Assembly (NCBI GenBank): GCA_937863995.1
Contig: CALMIK010000045.1
Location: 80,933 to 144,932 of the forward strand
Source of the DNA: an uncultured Chelatococcus sp.
GTDB taxonomy: Bacteria; Pseudomonadota; Alphaproteobacteria; Rhizobiales; Beijerinckiaceae
DNA: 64,000 nucleotides
Direction of reading: 5' to 3'
Under the pieces are notes generated by a model. It was not told where the DNA came from. It saw nothing but the letters and a program-made list of their open reading frames with translations, and did not search any database. Positions 28,234-37,138 of the stretch are shown here, piece by piece. Position 1 is the first letter of the stretch. Every line of letters begins with the position of its first letter. The position numbers and the translations under genes are program-made.

Positions 28234-29505
28234 TCACTCGGCGGCCTGTATCGGCGCGGACCTCGAATGTTGCTCCTCATCGCGCAAGGATGCAAGCCGA
28301 TCCTTGACCACGTCGAGGCCATCGAGAAGGCCGGGAATGACGATCTCGGAAGGCCGGCGCTGGTGCGGCAGGGCGCGAATCGCCGCCGCCATCCGCGCCG
28401 GATCACGCACGCCCCCCTCCTCCGACAGCATGCGCACGAGGCCGATCTGCTCGGCGGCGACGGCGCGGATGTGCTGTTCGAGCCGCGGGCGGGTGCGCGG
28501 CACGATCAGCGCCCGCTTGTCGAACGACAGCAACTCGCAGAACGTGTTGTAGCCGCCCATGGCCACGACGCCGGCGGCGCGGTCGATCAGCACCTCGATC
28601 TTGGCGTCGAAACCGATCGCGTCGAGCCTCGGGATGGCGGCGATGCGCGCCATGAAGCCATCGCGCCGCTCGCGGTTGATGAACGGCCCAAACACGATGA
28701 GGGCCGGAATGTCCGGCGCGTCCTGCGTCTCGTAGGCGGAAATCACCCAGTCGATGACATCCTCGCCGTCGCCGCCGCCGCCCGTCGTCACCAGCACGAA
28801 CGGGTCGTGGGTGATGTCGGGATAGCGGGAAAGGCGCGATTCGCGCGGCAACTCGCGACGCAGGTAGCCGGTATAGACGATGCGGCGCGCAGCCTCCGGC
28901 GCGAGGCCCAGCCCCGCGAGCGGCTCGTGCACCTGCGGCAGGCCGTAGATCCAGATTTCGTCGTATTGGCGCGAGAGCACATCGATCACGCCCTTGCGCT
29001 CCCACTCGGCCCGGAGCGCCGTCGGATCGTCGAGCACGTCGCGGATGCCGAGCACGCATTTCGCCCCGCGCCGGCGCAGCAACTCGAGCGCGGGCAGCAC
29101 TTCGCCGCGAAACCCCGCCGGCTCCTTGTCGACAATGAAAAGGCCGGGGCGGAACGTTTCGGCCGTGCGGGTGATGATGTCGGCGCGCAGCGCGACCGCC
29201 TCATCCAGATCGAGATTGAGATTGAGGCTGCGATAGTCGCCGTCCGGCTGCTTCACGACGCCAGGGATGCGCACGTAATCGACACCGGGGCCGAACTCGT
29301 AGTTGCCGATCACCGGCGAGCCGGACACGATCAGCACGGAAACGGCCGGATCGTCGTTGACGAGCGCGTTGGCGATGGCGCAGGCGCGGCGCAGGTGCCC
29401 GAGGCCGAACGTATCGTGGCTGTAGATCATCACGCGTTGGGGCAGGCAGCGCCGCGCGCCGCCGTCATCACGCGAATATGAAACCACACCGCTCACCGCC
29501 GTCAT
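28234..29505 (-). CDS. MurG-like glycosyltransferase
   Basis: A 423-residue GT-B protein with MIYSHDTFGLGHLRRACAIANALV near the start, a TTGGGGDGED stretch, and VVAMGGYNTFCELLSFDKRALIVPRTRPRLEQ as acceptor/donor motif, close to the family that includes MurG and MGT-type enzymes. The N-terminal domain resembles that of the fusion protein encoded downstream, so the two could be paralogs. The ATG at 29505 was chosen because a ribosome-site-like ggag lies upstream and the remaining upstream frame looks non-coding. It is first on the minus strand in the glycan cluster, divergent from the ABC-like gene. Confidence 0.8.
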   Translation of the reverse strand: MTAVSGVVSYSRDDGGARRCLPQRVMIYSHDTFGLGHLRRACAIANALVNDDPAVSVLIVSGSPVIGNYEFGPGVDYVRIPGVVKQPDGDYRSLNLNLDLDEAVALRADIITRTAETFRPGLFIVDKEPAGFRGEVLPALELLRRRGAKCVLGIRDVLDDPTALRAEWERKGVIDVLSRQYDEIWIYGLPQVHEPLAGLGLAPEAARRIVYTGYLRRELPRESRLSRYPDITHDPFVLVTTGGGGDGEDVIDWVISAYETQDAPDIPALIVFGPFINRERRDGFMARIAAIPRLDAIGFDAKIEVLIDRAAGVVAMGGYNTFCELLSFDKRALIVPRTRPRLEQHIRAVAAEQIGLVRMLSEEGGVRDPARMAAAIRALPHQRRPSEIVIPGLLDGLDVVKDRLASLRDEEQHSRSAPIQAAE

Positions 29506-29801
29506 TGAAGGCAGCCTCCCGATACCATAGACATCACGGGACGCACGATCCGGCGCATCCGCCGCGCAGAATGAACGGGAACGCGGCCACAGGCAATCAT
29601 CCGCATCAAGGGACAAGCAAATAAAATACTGCACGGGCTGAAACGCGCGGCGGCATGGCCGGCGGCCGGGCGAGAATCGCATCCCCGGCGGCGAGAACGT
29701 TGCGCCAGGCCCGGAATATCGCCTATTTGTAGCAAACACCGCCTTTTTCCGGTCAGAGAAGGCGCCAGCCAAGCTTACCGCGCGGCGGTCGGGAGACTGT
29801 T
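29506..29801. promoter_or_regulatory. Divergent promoter region of the glycan cluster
   Basis: 296 bases separate the MurG-like gene (minus) from the ABC-like gene (plus). No gene or clear operator was found; promoters for both directions must lie here. Confidence 0.5.
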
Positions 29802-32513
29802 TTGGAAAGATCGCTGTTCCACTATATCTGGCGCCATTCCCGGCGCGACCAGATCGCGATCTTCATCGTCGTCATCGCATCGCTGCCGTTTTATTTCATG
29901 TCGCTCGACCTGCCCAAGCGCATCGTCAACGACGCCATCATGGGCAACGCCTTCGCGGGCGGCGTGAGCGAAGTCGTGTTCCTCGACCTCGATTTCACCT
30001 GGCCCGACTTCATGGGCGGCGGCACCGTGATGCTGTTTCCCGGCATGACGGTCGGCCAGATGGGGCTGCTGTTCGGCCTCTCCGGCCTGTTCCTGTTCTA
30101 TGTGTGCATCAACGGCGCCTTCAAGTACTGGATCAACATCGCCAAGGGGGCGCTGGGCGAGCGCATGCTGCGGCGGCTGCGCTTCGACCTGTTCTCCATC
30201 ACCCTGCGCTTCACGCCGGATACGCTGCGCACCACGAAGGCGTCCGAGACGGCCACCATCATCAAGGACGAGGTCGAGCCCATCGGCGGCTTCATCGGCG
30301 ACGCTTTCGTGCAGCCGCTGATGCTGTCGAGCCAGGCGCTGACGGCCATGGTCTTCATCATGCTGCAGAGCGTGCCGCTCGGGCTTGTGGTGCTTCTCGT
30401 CGTCGGGGTCCAGTTCACCGTCATCCCGCGTCTGCGGCGGGTGCAACTGCGGCTCGGCAAGGAGCGCCAGCTCGCCTCGCGGCTGCTGGCCGGGCGCATC
30501 GGTGAGGTCGTCGACGGCATGGACGCCGTCCACACCCACGGCACGGAAAGGTGGGAGAAGTCCGAGATCGGCGAGCGCCTCTACCACCTGTTCGACCTGC
30601 GCTTCCGCATCTACAAATGGAAGTTCATGGTCAAGTTCCTGAACAACTTCCTGTCGCAACTCACGCCGTTCTTCTTCTACGCCATCGGCGGCTATTTCGC
30701 GCTCACGGGGCGGCTCGACATCGGCCAGCTCGTCGCCGTCATCGCCGCCTACCGCGACCTGCCCCCGCCACTCAAGGAACTGATCGACTGGGACCAGCAG
30801 CGCCTCGACGTGCAGATCAAGTACGATCAGATCATCCAGCAGTTCATGCCCGAGCGCCTGCTGCCGGAGCATGAACCGGCGACGGCCGCGCTCACCGAAC
30901 TCCACCTCGCCGGCCCGGTCTCGATCGAGAACCTGCGCGTGCAGGACCAGCACGGCACGGTGCTCGTGGAAGACGCCACCCTGTCGTGGCCTTATCCGGG
31001 CTGCGTCGCCCTCGTCGCGCGCGGCGACGGAGCGGCGCTCGCCGCTCCCCATGCGGTCGCCGAGGTTCTGGCGCGGCGCATCCTCCCCGCCGGAGGGCGC
31101 ATCACCGTCGCCGGACACGACTTCCTCTCCCTACCGGAGGATGTCACCGGCCGGCGCATCGCCTATGTCGGCACGCAGCCGCGCCTGTTTCCCGGCAGCC
31201 TGCGCCATAATCTGCTCTATGGCGTGCTACACAAGCCGGCGCAAATCGAAACCGCCGCGAGCGCGTTCGGCGACGGCGGCGACAAGACGCGCGTCTCGGA
31301 GGCGCTGCGTACCGGCAATCCGCTCGACACGCCGGAAGACGACTGGATCGACCATTCCGCCATCGGCATGCTCTCTCCCTCCGAGCTCGACGCGCTGCTG
31401 CTGCGCCACCTCGCCCTTGCCGGCCTGGAGGACGACACGTTCCACTTCGGCATCCACGGCTGGGTGGACACGGTGCGTTATCCCGAGCTCGGCAAGCGAA
31501 TCGTCGAAGCGCGGCAACACCTGCGCGCGCGCCTGTCGGAATGCGGCATGACGGGCCTCATCGAGGCGTTCGACGAAAAGACCTACGCCAACCAGGCCAG
31601 CATCGGCGAGAACCTGCTTTTCGGCGCGTCGCGCAGCCCGCAGTTCACCGGCCAGGGCCGGGCGCGCAATCCGCTGATCCTGAAAGCGCTCGATGCCGAG
31701 CAGCTCACCGGCGACCTGATCGGCATCGGCGCCGGCATCACGGCGGCGATGATGGAGATCTTCTCGGAACTGCCGCCGGGGCACGCGCTCGTGACGCAGT
31801 TCTCCTTCCTCGCCTCGGAGCAGACCGTCGATTACGACGAAGCGTTGCGCCGCTACCAGGCAGGCGGCCTGCGGCGCCTCAGGGCGGACGACCGCGTGCT
31901 GCTGCTGACGCCGGCTCTCGACTATATCGAACCGCGTCACCGCCTCGGCTTCCTCGACGATGGGCTGCGCCAGCGCATTCTCGCCGCGCGCTGGCGTCTG
32001 CGCGCCGACATCGACCGCGCCGGCGAGCCCTGCGACCTCGAACCCTACCGCGCCGACGCCCTGTGCCATAACGCCATGCTGCGCGACAACCTGCTGTTCG
32101 GCCGCCTCGACGCCAGCATCGCCAATGCCCGCCAGAGCATCAGCGCGGTGGTCACCGATGTCATCGAAGATCTCAACCTGCGTCCGGCCGTCAGCGCCGT
32201 CGGCCTTGATTTCGATGTCGGGCCGGGCGGACGCCTCCTGACAGCCCGGCAGCGGGCAGGGGTCGAATTGGCGCGCAACACGGTCAAGCAGCCCGATATC
32301 CTGATTCTCGACGGCGGCCTCGGCGCCTATTCCGCATCGGAAGCCTCCGTCATCCACGAGCGCGTGGTTGCGTTGCTCCAGAACCGCAGCATGATTGTCG
32401 TGGCGGGCGAAAACACCGATCTCGAGAGCTTCGACGCCGTCGTCACCTTCGACGATAGCGGCGCCGTCACGACAACCGTCCCCGGCGACCTTCCCCTGCG
32501 CGCCGGCGCATGA
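29802..32513 (+). CDS. ABC-exporter-like membrane protein with degenerate ATPase domain
   Basis: A 903-residue protein with an N-terminal ABC-exporter-type membrane domain (helices near 18-38, 85-110, 175-205 and 285-320). The following part aligns with a nucleotide-binding domain but every catalytic motif is lost: the Walker A site reads VALVARGDGAALAA (about 402) with no GKS; the signature reads LTARQRAGVELAR (about 811); Walker B reads DILILDGGLGAY (about 832) with Gly where the catalytic Glu should be; and the H-loop reads VVAGENTD, lacking His. About 300 extra residues sit between the Q-loop-like region and the signature. Three NLL(Y/F)G motifs recur (about 468, 602, 760). It is likely a pseudo-ATPase; role unknown, possibly polymer-related. 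Confidence 0.8.
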   Translation: MERSLFHYIWRHSRRDQIAIFIVVIASLPFYFMSLDLPKRIVNDAIMGNAFAGGVSEVVFLDLDFTWPDFMGGGTVMLFPGMTVGQMGLLFGLSGLFLFYVCINGAFKYWINIAKGALGERMLRRLRFDLFSITLRFTPDTLRTTKASETATIIKDEVEPIGGFIGDAFVQPLMLSSQALTAMVFIMLQSVPLGLVVLLVVGVQFTVIPRLRRVQLRLGKERQLASRLLAGRIGEVVDGMDAVHTHGTERWEKSEIGERLYHLFDLRFRIYKWKFMVKFLNNFLSQLTPFFFYAIGGYFALTGRLDIGQLVAVIAAYRDLPPPLKELIDWDQQRLDVQIKYDQIIQQFMPERLLPEHEPATAALTELHLAGPVSIENLRVQDQHGTVLVEDATLSWPYPGCVALVARGDGAALAAPHAVAEVLARRILPAGGRITVAGHDFLSLPEDVTGRRIAYVGTQPRLFPGSLRHNLLYGVLHKPAQIETAASAFGDGGDKTRVSEALRTGNPLDTPEDDWIDHSAIGMLSPSELDALLLRHLALAGLEDDTFHFGIHGWVDTVRYPELGKRIVEARQHLRARLSECGMTGLIEAFDEKTYANQASIGENLLFGASRSPQFTGQGRARNPLILKALDAEQLTGDLIGIGAGITAAMMEIFSELPPGHALVTQFSFLASEQTVDYDEALRRYQAGGLRRLRADDRVLLLTPALDYIEPRHRLGFLDDGLRQRILAARWRLRADIDRAGEPCDLEPYRADALCHNAMLRDNLLFGRLDASIANARQSISAVVTDVIEDLNLRPAVSAVGLDFDVGPGGRLLTARQRAGVELARNTVKQPDILILDGGLGAYSASEASVIHERVVALLQNRSMIVVAGENTDLESFDAVVTFDDSGAVTTTVPGDLPLRAGA

Positions 32514-32658
32514 CGGACGGCGCTCGAAGCAGCGTGGCTTGAATCGCCCCGGTCCGGCCGAAATGAGAGCGCTCCAGCGCACGTATCTCCACCGATCACG
32601 CTTTATTTGTCGCCGGCGCCAGCCTATCGTCAGAAGACGAGCGATGCGGAGTGCCTGG

Positions 32659-33102
32659 ATGAGCCTCAATGCCGAAGCCCAGATCCTGAGACAGGTTCCG
32701 ATGTTTCGGAACCTCGACACCAGCCGCCTCAAGCTGCTGGCCTTTACCAGCGAGCGGATGCGCCTGCCTGCCGGGCAAATCCTGTTCCGGCGCGGCGACA
32801 CCTCCGATGCTGCCTATGTCGTGCTGGACGGCAAGGCCGAGGTGTTCTTCGAGGCGCTCTCCGGCACCGTCAAGGTGACGGAACTCGGCCCGCACGATCT
32901 CATCGGTGAAATGGGCGTGCTGGGAGAAATTCCGCGCTCCGCCTCGGTGCGCGCGGTGACGGACCTGCTGGTGCTGCGCATCGACAAGCAAGTGTTCATC
33001 GAACTGCTGGAGCAGTTTCCCCGCATAGCCATCGATGTCATGCGCGAACTCGCCCACCGGCTGGAGCGCACCACGGAGCGCCTCGCCTCCATTTCCAAAT
33101 AA
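32659..33102 (+). CDS. Stand-alone cyclic-nucleotide-binding domain protein (147 aa)
   Basis: A single CRP-type cNMP domain without a DNA-binding helix-turn-helix. The phosphate-binding cassette is intact: GEMGVL at 83-88 followed by PRSASVRA (92-99) with the key arginine. It starts MSLNAEAQILRQVPMF, placed at 32659. It follows the degenerate ABC-like gene by 145 bases on the same strand, so the two are likely co-regulated. Binding of cAMP or cGMP could gate the neighbouring membrane protein; that link is inference. Confidence 0.82.
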   Translation: MSLNAEAQILRQVPMFRNLDTSRLKLLAFTSERMRLPAGQILFRRGDTSDAAYVVLDGKAEVFFEALSGTVKVTELGPHDLIGEMGVLGEIPRSASVRAVTDLLVLRIDKQVFIELLEQFPRIAIDVMRELAHRLERTTERLASISK

Positions 33103-33152
33103 GCAAACACCAGACCGGGCCGCCGGCAGAAGCAAGGCCCGCAAAAACAAAA

Positions 33153-33180
33153 CGCCCTCCGGCGGGAAAGCCGGAAGGCG
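33153..33180 (-). terminator. Rho-independent terminator of the porin gene
   Basis: Stem cgccctccggc / gccggaaggcg (one mismatch, loop gggaaa) is followed on the minus strand by gttttgtttttg, just after the porin stop. Confidence 0.85.
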
Positions 33181-33227
33181 CTGTGTCACGTCGCCGCCCG
33201 GCAAACCGGGCGGCATGATCGTGCCGA

Positions 33228-34526
33228 TCAGAAGTCGCGCTGCACGCGCAGACGGCCCTGGATCGAGTCTTCGGACTTCTGGCCCTTGCGGAAGAAGTCG
33301 AAAGCCGGAGCGAAGTGACGCTTCTCAGCCTTGGTGTAGAGCACCTCGACGCCGATGTCGAAAGCCTTGACCGGCGACCACACGACGTTCGAGCCAACGG
33401 CCCACGCGTCGAAGTTGCGGATGTTGGTGTTGTTCAGGTTGGCGAGCTTGGCCTCGTGCGAGTAGTTCACGCCGGTGTAGCTGCCCCACACGCTCTGGCG
33501 CACGGAAGGCGTCCAGTAGTGCAGCAGGCCGCCGGTGACGTTCCAGCCCTTGGTGCTCTTGATCGAACCGTTGGCGATCACGCCATCGTTAGCGGTCACG
33601 TTGAAGTTGGCCGAAGAGACCGAACCGATGCCGAGGTAGTTCAGGGCGCCGTCAGCGTAGGCGGCCTGCAGCCAGAGCTTGTCGCCGGCGGAGAGCGCGG
33701 GCAGCTTGACCTGGACGCCACCCTGAACGGCGAAGCCGTACTTGGTGTCGACGCGCTGGGCGAACGGACCCGTGAGGGCGATGGTGTTCAGCTGGTGCAG
33801 AACGCCGGAGAGCTGAGCGGAGCCCCAGTCCTGATCGACGCGCAGGACGCCGACGACGTCAGGCGTGCGCTGACCGGCGACGCTGTAGCTCGTCGAGTTG
33901 AGGTTGCGGGTGTTGCGGTCCTCGACCGAGATCGTGGCCGAGAAGCCCGAACCGAACGTCGCCGTGTAGGCGAGCAGGTTGTTGACGGTATCCGAACCGG
34001 CGGACGACAGGAAGCCCGAACCCCAGTTCAGGTCGGAAGCGTAGAAGTCGAAGAACGACTGCGTGCGACCGGCGGTGATGCCGGCCCACTGGACGTAGGC
34101 GCGGTCGAGAGAGGCCTTCGTGCCGCTCGTGGAGCTGACGCTGCCGGTGTCGTGGTCGATCTGGTAACGCAGGAACGTGCGCAGCGTGCCGTAGTCGGTC
34201 GGCGTGCGGACGTCGACCTCGAGGCGGGCGCGGGCGCGGAAGCCGGTCACGTCCTTGTCGCGGCCGTTGCGGCGGGTAACGATGCCGCCGACGACAACGT
34301 CCGAACCCTTGGGCTGGGCGTAGGTGTAGTCAGCGCGGACGCGGCCGCCGATCTTGATGCAGCTGTCGCCGCCGGGAATGTAGAAGAAGCCGGCGCCATG
34401 CGCCGAGCAAACGCGCACGTATTCGACGGGAGCGGACTTGGCGACCGGCAGATCAGCAGCCTGCACGCCAGACACGGCCATCAGGCCGGCGGCGGATGCC
34501 AGAAGAAGGCTCTTTGCAATCTTCAT
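33228..34526 (-). CDS. Outer-membrane porin, Hyphomicrobiales type
   Basis: A 432-residue beta-barrel protein. Signal peptide MKIAKSLLLASAAGLMAVSG ends VQA before ADLP (cleavage after Ala23). The mature protein opens with VEYVRVCSAHGAGFFYIPG and SCIKIGGRVRADYTY, the hallmark of the porin_2/Omp2b-like family of this order, and ends in an aromatic residue (VQRDF), needed for outer-membrane insertion. A ggagaac site lies ahead of the ATG at 34526. It permits passive diffusion of small solutes. Codon usage is of highly expressed type (few rare codons). Monocistronic with its own terminator. Confidence 0.93.
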   Translation of the reverse strand: MKIAKSLLLASAAGLMAVSGVQAADLPVAKSAPVEYVRVCSAHGAGFFYIPGGDSCIKIGGRVRADYTYAQPKGSDVVVGGIVTRRNGRDKDVTGFRARARLEVDVRTPTDYGTLRTFLRYQIDHDTGSVSSTSGTKASLDRAYVQWAGITAGRTQSFFDFYASDLNWGSGFLSSAGSDTVNNLLAYTATFGSGFSATISVEDRNTRNLNSTSYSVAGQRTPDVVGVLRVDQDWGSAQLSGVLHQLNTIALTGPFAQRVDTKYGFAVQGGVQVKLPALSAGDKLWLQAAYADGALNYLGIGSVSSANFNVTANDGVIANGSIKSTKGWNVTGGLLHYWTPSVRQSVWGSYTGVNYSHEAKLANLNNTNIRNFDAWAVGSNVVWSPVKAFDIGVEVLYTKAEKRHFAPAFDFFRKGQKSEDSIQGRLRVQRDF

Positions 34527-35438
34527 AATTGTTGTTCTCCAAAAGCAATGTTTATTAGCCAAAAAGCCGGCAGCAAGCCTGGACTTGCACGGCAAACCGC
34601 AATTGCAGCGTCTCATTTGCTTCCAAGAATCAACGAGAGCAGCGCAACCTCTGCCCTGCAAGGTGATTCATTCGCTGGGGCAACACAAGCCTGTGACATG
34701 ACATATTTGTCAATTTACGACCAATTCTAACGCCATGTTGCACAAATGACGCTAGATCACGCCGGATAAGCCGCACCCCTTAATGAATCGCGGCTTTTCC
34801 CACCCGGGAACGGGGGTGTGAAGCGGCAGCGTTAACTATCATCGCCGCACGCATGATCCTGCCATGTCGCACTATCGACGATGCATTGCCACAGAATGAG
34901 CAATCACGCTGCAAGTCATAACGATTATCCGTCCGGCATATAGTTGCTGCTCCGGAGAATTGTCAGAAGATGAAGGTGAAGGGCAGCTATCCCGGACCGT
35001 TTTCGCCACGCAAGAAATGACGCCGCATCGGCGCGCCGTCGGCGCACACGAAAAGCGTTCCATCAAACCGAATCGAGATCAGAGGATTGGGATCAGAGGG
35101 GGAAACAAGCCGGCACTGACACCTGCATTGACCGCCATTCCAGCGGCACAAGTCACGGGCGAGCTGATGGCAGGTGGAGACCCGCGAATTCCGGTATCTG
35201 CATCGGATTTCCCGGCTTTGCGGGAAAAACGGAAGCTTTCGATGAAAGCAGCCCCCCAAACGCAGTTTTAACTGAGGAGCCGGAAACGAAAATATCGTGG
35301 TCTGTCAACACCATCCCGACCATCGGTGGGGATAAGCGACGCGCTAACGTCGGGACGCAAGGGGCGCAGGAAAACGTGAATGTTTTCCGTAGCGCGGCCC
35401 GTAAAGATAAGCGTCTTTATTTAAGTTATTGATTTAAA
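34527..35438. other. Long AT-richer intergenic region upstream of the porin gene
   Basis: Over 900 bases without a supportable gene. Overlapping open frames of about 100 codons on both strands at 34960-35271 lack recognisable domains and good starts. The region probably holds the porin promoter and a long leader. Composition differs from flanking genes. Confidence 0.6.
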
Positions 35439-35515
35439 TGGTCGGAGCGAGAGGATTCGAACCTCCGACCCCCTCGTCCCGAACGAGGTGCGCTACCAGA
35501 CTGCGCTACGCTCCG
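35439..35515 (-). tRNA. tRNA-Pro (anticodon CGG)
   Basis: On the minus strand the acceptor CGGAGCG pairs with CGCTCCG, the anticodon stem CCTCG/CGAGG has loop TTCGGGA, and the TPsiC arm has GGTTCGAATCC. CCA is encoded. 77 nucleotides. Confidence 0.96.
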
Positions 35516-35778
35516 CCATAATGGTTGGCCGCCACAACCGAACGTTGCCGGCGCCCAACAGAGTTTGCCTTATAGCGCCCTGATTCCGGCTCCGCAAGCA
35601 TCTGCGGAAAATTTTTCAACGCTCGGTGGACAGTTCGTCATCCACCACCGATCCGCTAACCGGAAACGGCGATGGTCAGGGCCTCGCCGGTCGTTTTCAA
35701 GTCGGCAACTGCCATTGAAAACGAGACGGCTCGGCAAGCGGAGGAACCCCTACGCCCGCCGAACCGCCCCAAAGCTCA

Positions 35779-36054
35779 TCAGTTGCAGCGCTGGTAGCGA
35801 CGGCCCTGATACCAGTATTCCTCGCAGCGGGGAGCCGTTGCGGCGCCCACGATGGCGCCGCCCGCAGCGCCGATCGCGCCACCCGCCAGCGCTCCACCGG
35901 CGCGGCCGGTCGCGAGACCGCCAACCAGAGCGCCGCCGGCGCCGCCGATCAGCGCGCCACCCACGGCACGGTCCGTCGGGTTGCTTGTGTTGCAAGCCAC
36001 CAAGCCGGCAGCCAGCATGGAAATAATGGAAACCTTAACCAGAATATTGCGCAT
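35779..36054 (-). CDS. Glycine-zipper lipoprotein (91 aa)
   Basis: Lipobox LVAC with Cys21 predicts a lipoprotein. Residues 31-70 are glycine/alanine-rich ([20 protein letters not shown], then [19 protein letters not shown]), a glycine-zipper pattern able to form packed membrane helices, as in YMGG-like proteins. The end [16 protein letters not shown] has two cysteines that could be bridged. Envelope location is likely; function unknown. Confidence 0.8.
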   Translation of the reverse strand: MRNILVKVSIISMLAAGLVACNTSNPTDRAVGGALIGGAGGALVGGLATGRAGGALAGGAIGAAGGAIVGAATAPRCEEYWYQGRRYQRCN

Positions 36055-36114
36055 CTCAGTGCCTCCTCAACTTTCAAATAGAACAGTGCGGCGCGCTCAC
36101 GCACGCGGCGGCTG

Positions 36115-36519
36115 TTACGCTGCGCCCGGCGTCGCGGCGCGGCCAGCCGACGCAGGCTGAACCTGCGCACCGTTACCGGCACCCGCCGCGCGGTAGCGCT
36201 TGGACAGCAGGGTGACATCCTGCCCGACGCTGTCGAGCAGGTCGATGAGCCAGACCTGCTCCTTGCCGACAGCATCCGTCACGCTCTGGCGGATGATCTC
36301 CAGCTTGGCCGCGACCTCATATTCGTTGCGCGCCGCAAGACCGCCGACGGCCCGCTCGATGGATTTCAGCTCGCGCAGCAGTTCGTCGCGCAGCGAGCGC
36401 TGATCCTCTGCGTTGATCAGCGGCGAATCGAGCATGCCGCGCAGCGCCGCCCAGCGTAAACCGAATGAAGAAACCGTATTCTGCTGGTCGTGTTCGGCGT
36501 GCGATGTAAGAGAAGTCAT
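36115..36519 (-). CDS. Hypothetical coiled-coil protein (134 aa)
   Basis: I do not recognise the family. The protein is mostly helical with repeated charged/hydrophobic pattern (SLRDELLRELKSIERAVGGL and KLEIIRQSVTDAVGKEQVWL), and a low-complexity alanine/glycine-rich tail. No membrane segment or signal. It sits between the glycine-zipper lipoprotein and the gap before chvI; both minus-strand genes may share a transcript. The start at 36519 begins MTSLTSHAEHDQ, since upstream codons look non-coding. Confidence 0.6.
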   Translation of the reverse strand: MTSLTSHAEHDQQNTVSSFGLRWAALRGMLDSPLINAEDQRSLRDELLRELKSIERAVGGLAARNEYEVAAKLEIIRQSVTDAVGKEQVWLIDLLDSVGQDVTLLSKRYRAAGAGNGAQVQPASAGRAATPGAA

Positions 36520-37138
36520 TCTGATGCTCCGAATGCGTTGCGGCCAATCGCCAGAGACTGTTCCATTCCCCGCCGCGAGGCCCGGAAAACCCGCGAACCC
36601 GGCGAGGCCGAAACGAAACCCGTCCCGGCGGTTGCAGGCGCGGACCTTCACGCCAGTCCGCCAGGATGCGTTTCACAATGGTCACACGTTCCCAAAAGAA
36701 CGTTAACCAAATGCGTCAGCGTGAATCAGGCTGTGCGCCTTTCCCCAAGGTAGAGGTGAAACCAGCGAACAAAGCACGTTTTCCGGCATGATCGGAAAGC
36801 GCACCAACCGTTCCATCGGCCACCGCCGCCCGTAGCTCAAAACAGACAGCCTGCGATATTACTCGATACCGCAACACGTAAACTAATGAAACACCTCCCG
36901 CGCCAAATCATCACACGCGCAACAGGAGAATCATGCTTCCACGATTCTGGTTTCGCATACGTTGTTCTGAAAAGCCCGCCGGCCGGCATCGGCGAAAGAC
37001 GCAAAGCCGGCAAACGCGCTCAGCTGGGAGCTTCCACTTCGCATGGAAACTTCCTGTTTCTAGCGGAATAATCCGCCGGGTCGGGATTGGTTCCATGAGA
37101 GACCGTGGCCGGCGGCAGCCCCCCCCGCCGGCGAGGGC
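36520..37138. other. Gap downstream of chvI
   Basis: About 620 bases without a supportable gene. Two short open frames at 36886-37096 on opposite strands show no known domain or ribosome site. In relatives chvG follows chvI here; no trace was seen. Confidence 0.6.

Noticed and set aside
29802..32513. Frameshifted or decaying ABC gene
   Set aside because: The frame is open without interruption and ends with a normal stop, so the motif losses look like divergence rather than pseudogene decay.
34960..35271. Possible small genes on both strands in the porin upstream gap
   Set aside because: About 100 codons each, mutually overlapping, without domain, signal or ribosome site.
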